From: Arsenicicoccus bolidensis DSM 15745
GTDB taxonomy: Bacteria > Actinomycetota > Actinomycetes > Actinomycetales > Dermatophilaceae
Direction: 5' to 3'
Assembly: GCF_000426385.1 (NCBI RefSeq)
Contig: NZ_AUFG01000003.1
Coordinates: 1-64,000, forward strand
Length of the DNA stretch: 64,000 nucleotides
Every line of letters begins with the position of its first letter. The stretch's first letter is position 1. Positions 33,658-41,484 of this stretch are shown piece by piece. The position numbers and the translations under genes are program-made. The notes beneath the pieces were generated by a model, which worked only from the letters and a program-made list of their open reading frames with translations, searched no databases and was not told where the DNA came from.

Positions 33658-35501
33658 GATGCATCGCTCGGTTGCGCATCACGGACAGGCCGAAGTGTGG
33701 GAACGGGCCCCCGTCCTTCACGCGCGCAGCCGCGCATCCAGCCGGCTGCTCGCTCGTGAGTCAAGGGCATCCCGTCGACGGTGTTGCCGTCCAGGGCAGG
33801 CACGTCGACTGACGTGACCAGTCGGTGGGTGGTGGCGCGCGACCTGTCGGCTGCGTTGAACAGATCCTCAGACATCTTCTCGCCCGGCCGCAGGCCGGTG
33901 TAGACGACCTCGATGTCATCGCGGCCCGACATGGCGATCAAGGTCTCTGCGATCTCCCGGATGCGCACCGGCGTCCCCATGTCGAGCACCATCACCTCCC
34001 CGGCATGGCCCATCACGGCGGCCTGCATGACGAGCTGGCAGGCCTCGGGGATGAGCATGAAGTAGCGCTGCACGTCGCGGTGGGTGACCGTGACGGGGCC
34101 GCCCTTGGTGATCTGCCGGGTGAACGCGGGGATGACCGAGCCGCGCGACCCCAGGACATTGCCGAAGCGGACGCTGAGATAGCGTCCCGGGGCGTGCTGA
34201 GCCATGTCTGCCGTCAGCCGCTCGGCGATGCGCTTGCTGTAGCCCAGCACGCAGACGGGATCGGCCGCCTTGTCGGTCGAGATGTTCACGAAAGTGCCGA
34301 CGCCGGACCCCTGCGCAGCTCGTAGGACGTTCAGGGTGCCCAGGACGTTGGTCTTCCACGCTTCCAGCGGATAGCGCTCGAGGAGGGGCAAGTGCTTCAG
34401 GGCGGCCGCGTGGAAGACGACGTCCGGGCGGTGCTGCTGGAAGACTCGATGCATGGCCTCTTGGTCGCGGATGTCGGCCAGGACGATGCTGTCGCTCTCA
34501 AGGAGCCCGTGGCCGTCCAGGTCCAGCTGCACCGACTGGAGCGCAGACTCGTCGCGGTCGAGCATCACCAGCTTCGACGGGTGAAAGTTCGCGATCTGGC
34601 GACACAGCTCGCTGCCGATGCTGCCGCCCGCGCCCGTGACCAAGACGGTGCGACTGTCGAGCTCGCTGGCGATGGCGGCCTGGTCCAGCGTGACCGGTCG
34701 ACGACCGAGGAGGTCCTCCAGGTTGACGTCGCGGATGTCGTGAGAGGTGGGGGTGCGGCCCACCATGGCGCTCATCGTCGGGACGACCAACGGCTTGACG
34801 CCCGCTTCAGCTGCAGCCTGTCGCAACTCGCGGATGGTCTCTGCGTTAGCGCTGGGGATGGCGATGACCATCTTCTCCGCGTCGTAGGCCTCCGCCGCCT
34901 TGGCGATGTGGTCACGCCCACCGCGGACCCGAACCCCGTCGAAGGAGCGTCGGCGCTTCCCTCTGTCGTCGTCGAGGAGGGCTACGGGGATGTAGGGGGA
35001 CGTCGGGTCGTGGCGCAGGTTGCGGATGAGGAGCCGACCGCCGTTGCCCGCGCCGAAGACGAGGATCCGCTCCTTCCCCTCCAGGGTCGCCCAGTGGCGT
35101 TGGCGGGCGGCGCGGATGACGAAACGGATGGCCATCATGGCTAGCGAGGCGATGAGCGCCGCCATGACAGGGACGGTGCGGGGCACGACGATCGGACGAG
35201 CAGCCAGCGCCCACGCCATGAGGCCGGCGCACACGATGGCGACCGTGGCCGCCACCTCGAGCACCTCCTCGAAGGAGCCACGGACGTGCCCCTTGCGGTA
35301 GGGGCCAGTGAGGAAGGAGGCCAGGACGTGTCCCATGGCAGCTGCGCAGGCGACGATGGCGGTGTTGCGGACTAACGTCGGCTCCACCTCATAGGCGTGA
35401 CGTAGCCACGTTGCACCGTAGATCGCGACCACCCAGATGACGGCGTCGATCAGACACCATGACACCCGGACCAGGCGATCCCGGCGGCGGTGGGTGAGCA
35501 T
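33654..35501 (-). CDS. membrane-bound UDP-GlcNAc 4,6-dehydratase (WbpM/CapD-like)
   Basis: A 615-residue protein with four N-terminal transmembrane helices (residues about 13-130), a first nucleotide-binding domain (RILVFGAGNGGRLLIRNL) and a C-terminal SDR domain (VLVTGAGGSIGSELCRQI). It dehydrates UDP-GlcNAc to the 4-keto-6-deoxy sugar. In the catalytic stretch STDKAADPVCVLGYSK the position usually filled by Met or Tyr four residues before the Lys is Leu. It is the first gene of an eight-gene leftward transcript (33654-35501 down to wzy). Confidence 0.87.
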   Translation of the reverse strand: MLTHRRRDRLVRVSWCLIDAVIWVVAIYGATWLRHAYEVEPTLVRNTAIVACAAAMGHVLASFLTGPYRKGHVRGSFEEVLEVAATVAIVCAGLMAWALAARPIVVPRTVPVMAALIASLAMMAIRFVIRAARQRHWATLEGKERILVFGAGNGGRLLIRNLRHDPTSPYIPVALLDDDRGKRRRSFDGVRVRGGRDHIAKAAEAYDAEKMVIAIPSANAETIRELRQAAAEAGVKPLVVPTMSAMVGRTPTSHDIRDVNLEDLLGRRPVTLDQAAIASELDSRTVLVTGAGGSIGSELCRQIANFHPSKLVMLDRDESALQSVQLDLDGHGLLESDSIVLADIRDQEAMHRVFQQHRPDVVFHAAALKHLPLLERYPLEAWKTNVLGTLNVLRAAQGSGVGTFVNISTDKAADPVCVLGYSKRIAERLTADMAQHAPGRYLSVRFGNVLGSRGSVIPAFTRQITKGGPVTVTHRDVQRYFMLIPEACQLVMQAAVMGHAGEVMVLDMGTPVRIREIAETLIAMSGRDDIEVVYTGLRPGEKMSEDLFNAADRSRATTHRLVTSVDVPALDGNTVDGMPLTHERAAGWMRGCAREGRGPVPTLRPVRDAQPSDAS

Positions 35502-35608
35502 CCTGACTCCTCGGATAGAGGTACATGACCCACAGTGTCAGTGGACATACAGAGAGTAGCCCAAAGTCCAACAATCAGCGCACGTAAGGTCCGAAAAATC
35601 ACGGATTG

Positions 35609-35636
35609 TCTATGAGCACTCAACTAAGTGTCAACA
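35609..35636 (-). promoter_or_regulatory. candidate promoter of the leftward polysaccharide operon
   Basis: On the minus strand TTGACA (35636-35631) and TAGACA (35614-35609) are separated by 16 bp, about 100 bp upstream of the WbpM-like start codon. The -35 is consensus, the -10 weak. This divergent gap also must hold the promoter of the tyrosine phosphatase gene, which I could not place. Confidence 0.5.
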
Positions 35637-35676
35637 TTCATGGATCCGGCCAGCGATCGCCACGTACGGTGGCCCC

Positions 35677-36270
35677 ATGACCTCCGCGGCGCGCATCCTC
35701 ATCGTCTGCACCGGCAACGTGTGCCGGTCTCCCTACATCGAACGGCGGCTCCAGCACGAGCTGGATCTCGCCTGGGGCCACGGCGCCGTCGAGGTCAGCA
35801 GCGCGGGCACGGGGGCCCTCGTCGATGCCGCCATGGAGCCGGACGCGCTGTCGCGCCTGACGGGTGCCGGAGGAGCGGGGGAGGACTTCCGGGCACGGGC
35901 GATCACCCGTGAGCTGGTGGCGGACTCCCAGCTCGTCATCGTCGCGACCCGCGACCACCGAGGTGCCGTCAGCCGGCTCTATCCGCGTGCGCTCGCCCGC
36001 ACGCACACGCTGCGGGACCTGGCTCATCTGGCTGCGGGCGTCCGTGACGACGAGCTGCCGCCCCGCGCCTCGGCCCGGGAGTGGCTGGACCAGGTCGTGC
36101 CGCTCATCGCGTCGCAGCGGGGCCTGCGACCCCCGCTGGAGCCGCGGGAGGCCGATGTCATCGACCCCTTCCGCCAGGGGCGGGACGTCTTTGACACTAT
36201 GTCCACACAGGTCGAGGACGCGCTGCCGCAGGTGCTGCGCGTCCTCGGTGCCGGTGCCGGGAGCCGCTAG
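35677..36270 (+). CDS. low-molecular-weight protein tyrosine phosphatase (Wzb-like)
   Basis: A 197-residue phosphatase. The P-loop CTGNVCRS gives catalytic Cys11 and Arg17, and the general acid is Asp163 in VIDPFRQG. It should dephosphorylate the tyrosine cluster of the BY-kinase encoded convergently next door and so regulate polymer length or export. Its stop codon overlaps that gene's stop within the 4-mer CTAG. Confidence 0.88.
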   Translation: MTSAARILIVCTGNVCRSPYIERRLQHELDLAWGHGAVEVSSAGTGALVDAAMEPDALSRLTGAGGAGEDFRARAITRELVADSQLVIVATRDHRGAVSRLYPRALARTHTLRDLAHLAAGVRDDELPPRASAREWLDQVVPLIASQRGLRPPLEPREADVIDPFRQGRDVFDTMSTQVEDALPQVLRVLGAGAGSR

Positions 36271-37688
36271 ACCGGCGTGCTCTCCCGGTGGGCGCCGGAG
36301 CCCGTGGGCGTCCGCTCGACCGGGCCGGCGGGCTCGGACGACCGGTAGGCGTAGCGCTCGCCGTAGTAGGAGTAGCCGTCCGCGCCCTTCGTTGGAACGC
36401 GGTTCATCACGAGGCCGAGAACGCGCGCGCCCACGGTCTCCAGGCTCTCGAGGGCCCGGTGGAGGTCTTCCTTCTTGATGACTCCGGCACCGACGACCAT
36501 CACGGCGCCGTCGGCCAGGCGGGACACCACGGCGGCGTCCGTGACGGGAAGCACGGGCGGGGCATCGATGATCACGTAGTCGAAGCGTTGGCGGAGCTCG
36601 TCGAGCACCGCGCGCATGGGGTCCGAACCGAGCAGCTCGCTCGGGTTGGGCGGGATGGGGCCGGCCCCGAGGACCTGGACGTTGTGGCCGAAGGGCTGGA
36701 GCACGTCGTCCAGCTCGGCGTCGCCGATCAGCACGGTGGTCAGGCCGACGCCTCCCTCCAGGCCCATGTACTGCAGCAACCGCGGTCGCCGCAGGTCGCC
36801 CTCGATGACGCAGACGCTGGCGCCGCTCGCGCCCAGGGTGAGCGCCAGGTTGGCGGTGGTCGTCGACTTGCCCTCACCCGGCAGGGACGACGTGAAGACC
36901 ATGACCTTGGGGTGGTTTGCCGCGTCGACGAACTGGAGGTTTGTGCGCAGCGTGCGGAAGGCCTCGGCCCGGGTGCTCTGCGGGTCGCCCTGCACGATCA
37001 GCGGGTGCGTCTTGGCGTCGGGGTCGAAGTGGATGCCGCCGATGATCGTCTCGTCAGTGACCTCCTTGACGTCGCGCTCGCCCTTGATGGAGGTGTCCAG
37101 CAGGTCCCGGAGCAGGGCGAGGCCAAGGCCCAGCAGCAGGCCCAGCAGCAGGCCCATGGCAAGGTTGCGGGCGGGGCGGGGCGCGACCGGCGTGGAGCCC
37201 TCGGTCGCGGGCCGCACGACGGTGGCCTTGACGGGGCTCTCCTGCCCGGCCTTGACGGACTGGAGCTCTTGGACCGTGGAGGTGAACTCCTCGGCGACGG
37301 CGTTGGCGACGCGAGCGGCCTTGGCCTTGTCGCGGTCGACCACGGAGACGTTGAGCAGGACGGTGTCGGGCGGGGTGGTGGCGGTGACGGAGCGCGCCAG
37401 GGTCGCCGCGCGGTCGATGCCGAGCGCGTCGTGCACCGGGTCGAGCACCTTCGGCGACGTGATCACGTCGGCATAGGTCTTCATCTGCTTCTGGGTGAAC
37501 GTGCTGCCCTGAGCCAGCTCGGCCGTCGTCTCGCTGTTGGCTGTCGAGATGAAGAGCTGTGCCGTGGACTGGTACGTCCGGGGCGTCAGGATCGTCAGCG
37601 CCGCTGCGGCGAGCACGGTCAGGCAGGTGACCCCGACGATGATGCGCCAGCGCTTGCGAACGACGCGGAGGTAGTCCTGCAGGTCCAC
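36267..37688 (-). CDS. BY-kinase / chain-length determinant (Wzc-like)
   Basis: A 473-residue bacterial tyrosine kinase in one chain. An N-terminal Wzz domain has helices at about 15-35 and 175-195. The C-terminal P-loop ATPase has Walker A SSLPGEGKST (267-276), Walker A' VIEGDLRRPRL (294-304) and Walker B YVIIDAPPV (371-379). The tail carries the autophosphorylated tyrosine cluster (Tyr439, 441, 442, 446, 448). It controls polymer length and export with Wzx/Wzy. The phosphatase partner is the convergent neighbour. Confidence 0.92.
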   Translation of the reverse strand: MDLQDYLRVVRKRWRIIVGVTCLTVLAAAALTILTPRTYQSTAQLFISTANSETTAELAQGSTFTQKQMKTYADVITSPKVLDPVHDALGIDRAATLARSVTATTPPDTVLLNVSVVDRDKAKAARVANAVAEEFTSTVQELQSVKAGQESPVKATVVRPATEGSTPVAPRPARNLAMGLLLGLLLGLGLALLRDLLDTSIKGERDVKEVTDETIIGGIHFDPDAKTHPLIVQGDPQSTRAEAFRTLRTNLQFVDAANHPKVMVFTSSLPGEGKSTTTANLALTLGASGASVCVIEGDLRRPRLLQYMGLEGGVGLTTVLIGDAELDDVLQPFGHNVQVLGAGPIPPNPSELLGSDPMRAVLDELRQRFDYVIIDAPPVLPVTDAAVVSRLADGAVMVVGAGVIKKEDLHRALESLETVGARVLGLVMNRVPTKGADGYSYYGERYAYRSSEPAGPVERTPTGSGAHRESTPV

Positions 37689-37784
37689 GAGCGGTCTCTC
37701 TTCTCCCAGGCGCAGACGTCACAGTCGGCGCACATCTGAATACTTAGCGTAATACTAACGGGTGAAACGGGGGCGAGGTAGGAC

Positions 37785-38996
37785 CTACCCGCCAAAACCC
37801 TGCTTGGGAGACACGTTGTCGACATACGTCGCCATCGAGTCGGTGCGCAGGTGCTCGGCCAGCGTGGCCATCTGGCTGCGGCTCATGACGACGATCGACA
37901 TGTTGTTGGGGCCCGGCTCGGCCGCCACCCACGGTGCCGTCGTCGTGTGAATGTCGCCGCCGCGGACGTTGCGCATGCTGAGCGCGGCCTTCTGCATCTC
38001 GTCAACGGTGAAGCCGCTGTCCACGGTCATGTTGCGCGTGCCGGCGTCGAGATAGCTCGAGAACTCGCGGGGGTTGAGCAGCACGTCGCGGGACAGTCCC
38101 TTGGTCAGGACGGCGCGGATGAACGCCATCTGCCTCTTGCCCCGGCTGATGTCGCCCTGGTCGAGGCCGTAGCGCTCGCGCACCCAGGCCAGACCCTGCG
38201 TCCCGTTGAAGTGGCGGACGCCCGAGTCGGTCGGTACGTCGACGCCGCCGATCGCGTCGGTCATCGACTTGAAGCCGTTGAAGTCGATGGTGGCGACGTG
38301 GTCGATCGGCACTCCGATCAGCGGCTGGATCGTCTGCACCAGCAGCGGCGCGCCGCCGTACTGGTAGGCCGCGTTGATCTTGTTCTTGCCGCGCCCCGGG
38401 ATGATGACGTAGAGGTCGCGGGGGAAGTGGACGAGGTCGACGCGCTTGCGGTCGTCGGACACGTGCGCGACGACGATGACGTCGGAACGCCCCTGGTCGG
38501 AGCCGCGCGAGTCGCTGCCCAGCACCAGGTAGTTCAGCGAGTCCTTCGACGTCGCAACTTTCTTCGGCTGCGCGACCTCCTCCGAGGCGGTGCCGAGGAT
38601 GGGCTTGCCGCCGGACAGGATGGGCTTGCCCTGCTGGTCGACGATCTGGCCCTTTGCGTCGACGTGCGCTGCCCCGGCGTCGACCGGTTTGCCCTGCTGG
38701 TCCGTCACGATCTTGCCGCTGCTGTCGACCAGGTTGCCCTTGTCGTCCTGCGGGACGATCCGGTGCTCGGCCGGCGCGTCGGGCAGGAGGGGCGCGCGCT
38801 GCACGTTGTCGGACACGGTCCGGCGCAGGTGCCAGGCATAGCCGCCGACCGCGGCGGCGCACAGCACGAGGACGGCGGCGAGCGTCCACGCCAGGGGCTT
38901 GAGCCACCGGCGTCGACGTCGGGGCTCGGCGTGACCGTCAGGGCCCGCGTCGGGCGCCTCGACGTCGCGCTCGGTGGGAGAGGGAGGGACCGGCAT
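37785..38996 (-). CDS. LytR-CpsA-Psr family wall-polymer ligase
   Basis: A 403-residue membrane-anchored protein expected to transfer the undecaprenyl-linked polysaccharide to peptidoglycan. A basic cytoplasmic head (EPRRRRRWLKP) precedes one helix (about 35-55) and the LCP domain. That domain has LVLGSDSRGSDQGRSDVIVV, VDLVHFPRDLYVIIPG, NKINAAYQYGG and ISRGKRQMAFIRAVL, with the pyrophosphate-binding Arg/Asp residues. Between helix and domain is a repetitive hydrophilic stalk of D/G/K/V repeats (VTDQQGKPVDAG, IVDQQGKPILSG). ATG chosen over an upstream TTG. Confidence 0.88.
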   Translation of the reverse strand: MPVPPSPTERDVEAPDAGPDGHAEPRRRRRWLKPLAWTLAAVLVLCAAAVGGYAWHLRRTVSDNVQRAPLLPDAPAEHRIVPQDDKGNLVDSSGKIVTDQQGKPVDAGAAHVDAKGQIVDQQGKPILSGGKPILGTASEEVAQPKKVATSKDSLNYLVLGSDSRGSDQGRSDVIVVAHVSDDRKRVDLVHFPRDLYVIIPGRGKNKINAAYQYGGAPLLVQTIQPLIGVPIDHVATIDFNGFKSMTDAIGGVDVPTDSGVRHFNGTQGLAWVRERYGLDQGDISRGKRQMAFIRAVLTKGLSRDVLLNPREFSSYLDAGTRNMTVDSGFTVDEMQKAALSMRNVRGGDIHTTTAPWVAAEPGPNNMSIVVMSRSQMATLAEHLRTDSMATYVDNVSPKQGFGG

Positions 38997-39198
38997 ACGA
39001 CCAGAGTAGTTGCCTGGGGGAGTGATGTAACACAAAGCAACCGTCAAGCACTCTGCGTTGTCGCTCCGTGTGACCGGTTGGGGCCCCGCTCGTCCGGAGC
39101 GGACGGCGACCGGTGGAGCTCATGATCGGATGTCCGGCACCGCTCGCGCTCGCACGCTGAGGCAACACCTCTGCACCCCGCGGGCTGGGGTCTGCCGG

Positions 39199-39780
39199 TC
39201 AGCGGCGCACCCGATAGCGCAGGTGGAGCACCCGGTTACCGACGAGCGCCACGGCAGGATCCTCCAGGAGGTGCTGCGCGTCGACGGACCCGAAGTAGCG
39301 CCTGCCGGAGCCGAGGACGACCGGCGCCACGTCCATGCGCACCTCGTCGACGAGGCCCGCCGCCAGGGCCTGGCCACCGACGTCGCCCGCGGCGACCTCC
39401 ACGATGCGGTCACCCGCGAGCTCCTGCGCCCTGGCCACGGCGGCCTCGACCCCCTCGACGAAGTCGAACGGTGCCGTGGGATCCCAGCCTTCGGGCGGCG
39501 GCCGGTGGGTCACGACCACCACGTGATCGATCCCGCTCGGAGGTGTCCCGTCCCAACCGTCCGTCAGGTCGAAGACTCGGCGGCCGACGACGGTCACCCC
39601 GATGCTGTCCCAGTAGGGCCGGGTGTAGTCGTGGGACGCCTGCGACACCGTGAGGGCGCCGCTCGCGTCCAGGGGGACGTCCCCGCTGACGAGCCAGTCG
39701 AACAACGGCCCGGGCTGGTCGTTCTCGTCCGCGACGAAGCCGTCGACCGAGACTGATGCGTACATGACTACCGTGCCCAT
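39199..39780 (-). CDS. dihydrofolate reductase family protein (RibD C-terminal-like)
   Basis: A 193-residue member of the RibD_C/DHFR-like family. It starts VVMYASVSVDGFVADENDQPGPLFDWL and has VVGRRVFDLTDGW, VEVAAGDVGGQALAAGLVDEVRMDVAPVVLGSGRRYF. These proteins are NADPH-dependent reductases of mostly unknown substrate. It lies downstream of an AraC-type regulator remnant in the same direction. Confidence 0.88.
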   Translation of the reverse strand: MGTVVMYASVSVDGFVADENDQPGPLFDWLVSGDVPLDASGALTVSQASHDYTRPYWDSIGVTVVGRRVFDLTDGWDGTPPSGIDHVVVVTHRPPPEGWDPTAPFDFVEGVEAAVARAQELAGDRIVEVAAGDVGGQALAAGLVDEVRMDVAPVVLGSGRRYFGSVDAQHLLEDPAVALVGNRVLHLRYRVRR

Positions 39781-39850
39781 GGGGTGCTCCTCTGTATGTG
39801 TTGGGGGGGACTCACGCTAGGGGCGGGGGAGCGGCGGCTCTTGTAAGAAA

Positions 39851-40689
39851 TCAATCGGTCGGAAGCGACCAGCTGTCGAGCACGTGACCGGGATGCTCGC
39901 GCAGGAACCGCTGACGGACGCCGACATATTCCGTGGGTGTGAGTCCCGTGAACTCGCGGAACTCGTGACCGAAGTGGGCCTGGTCGAAGAAGCCTGCGCC
40001 GGCCGCGAGGTCGGCCCAGTCGATCCGTTCGACGGGGTCGAGCGAGAGCAGGGTGGCGGCGAAGCGGTAGCTGCGGGCGAGCCGCTTCGGCGTGACCCCG
40101 ACGACCTCCTTGAACCGCTGGGCCAGGTGAGTGCTGCTGACGCCGGCTGCCACGCTCAGGTCCCCGACCACGACCACCCCGCGGGTCGCCGCGATCACCC
40201 GGCTGGTGTGGCGACCAGCCCGAGACCGGTCGTCGCGCGCATCCGCCCCATCAGCTCGTCCTCGAGCAGGGCGAGCATCTCCGCCGGGCCGGCTGCCGTC
40301 GCCAGCCGGTCGCGCAGCTCGTCGCTGGCCGACCGACCCCACGCCTGCTCGATCGTCACCGGCCGGTCGCACAGCTCGCCGGCCGGCATCGGCAGGAACG
40401 AGGTCGCTCCCCAGGGCTTGAAGTGCACCCCCACGGACCGGGTGCTGACCGGGTAGCCGAACTCGATGGCGCGGGTGGGCGTCGTCACGACGCAGCCGTC
40501 GGAGTACTCCTCCGCCTCGGCGCCACTGCCGGCGCGGATGCGCAACGGGTCGCCGAGGTTGACGACGAGGAACGCCGCCGGCGACGGCGGCAGCCGCAAC
40601 CGGGCGTATGGCGGCGCGCCCTCCAGGTAGTAGAGGTCGTCGATCAGCTCGTCCAGTGGCGGCCGCGGCACTCTGGAGACGTACTCCAT
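39851..40689 (-). pseudogene. AraC-family regulator, frameshifted
   Basis: The N-terminal half (MEYVSRVPRPPLDELIDDLYYLEG, with FLVVNLGDPLRIRAG and SVGVHFKPWGATSFLPMPAGEL) reads in one frame from 40689 and hits a stop at 40195. The DNA-binding half (VVVVGDLSVAAGVSSTHLAQRF...FFDQAHFGHEFREFTGLTPTEY) continues in another frame to 39851. The two halves meet at about 40195-40230 and a single added base would restore one protein of about 280 residues. It is either a real inactivating frameshift or an assembly error in this GC-rich stretch. Confidence 0.8.
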
Positions 40690-40785
40690 GCGCCCAGCAT
40701 CGCCGATCACCGCGGCGACCGGCTGGCGGCGGCGTCGGCATACGGCCGAAAGCCGGCGCCGCCGGGGCTGCCGCCCGGCGCAGGC

Positions 40786-41484
40786 TCACTCCGGAGAGGG
40801 CTTGCCGCGGATCGGGTGCCCCTTCATCCCGGCCATCCACAGCACGACGTCAAGGTGCCGGAGCGTTAGCGTGCCATCGCCGAGGTCGGCACCTCGACTG
40901 ATCGCCTCGCTGACGACGCGGTCGAGACGCTCCCGGACGACGTCGTCCCGCATGATCGCGGCGAAGGCGGGCCAGTCGGTCGAGTAGCCGGGCGTGAGGC
41001 CGAGGAACTCCAACACCACGCGGTCGCGGACAGGGAACAGGTTCGGCCGTTTCCGCGCGCAGAGCTTCGACGCCGTCACCCACGGGTTGGCGCCGAGAGT
41101 CGCCTTGGCGAAGTTGTGGAACTCCGCCATCTGGTGGGCAAGCTTCGGCGCGCTGTCATCCTCGAGCCGAGCAGAGGCGGGTAGCCGCTCCAGGAGCTCC
41201 GAGGCCCGCTGCGCATGGTTGTCGTCGAGAAAGCGCCGGATCGCGAGCGGCAGCACCCTCACCGACAACGTCGTCACCGCGAGCAGATCCGCCGGTCCGA
41301 TCGACATGGGGTCGTTCGGAGCGAGGTCAGTGAAGGTCGATCCGGCGTAACCCCTCGCGGGGTCGTAGTACCGCACAAGGTGGTCAGCCGCGCAAGGATC
41401 GCCCACCGCACTCCGAGCACGTTCGACGGCTGCGGAGCACAGCGTCTCGTCGACCACCCAGGCCGCAGTCTCAGGCGCGCCCAT
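40786..41484 (-). CDS. DUF6308 family protein
   Basis: A 232-residue soluble protein with the DUF6308 pattern: HLVRYYDPARGYAGSTFTDLAPNDPMSIGPADLLAVTTLSV and WVTASKLCARKRPNLFPVRDRVVLEFLGL. Function unknown; the WVTASKLxARKRP segment is the most conserved part. The start overlaps the EcsC gene by 14 bp, so the two are translationally coupled. Confidence 0.8.
   Translation of the reverse strand: MGAPETAAWVVDETLCSAAVERARSAVGDPCAADHLVRYYDPARGYAGSTFTDLAPNDPMSIGPADLLAVTTLSVRVLPLAIRRFLDDNHAQRASELLERLPASARLEDDSAPKLAHQMAEFHNFAKATLGANPWVTASKLCARKRPNLFPVRDRVVLEFLGLTPGYSTDWPAFAAIMRDDVVRERLDRVVSEAISRGADLGDGTLTLRHLDVVLWMAGMKGHPIRGKPSPE

Noticed and set aside
39851-40840. 329-residue frame as an intact AraC regulator
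   Set aside because: Only its C-terminal third is AraC-like; the true sensor half lies in another frame, so it is called a frameshifted pseudogene.
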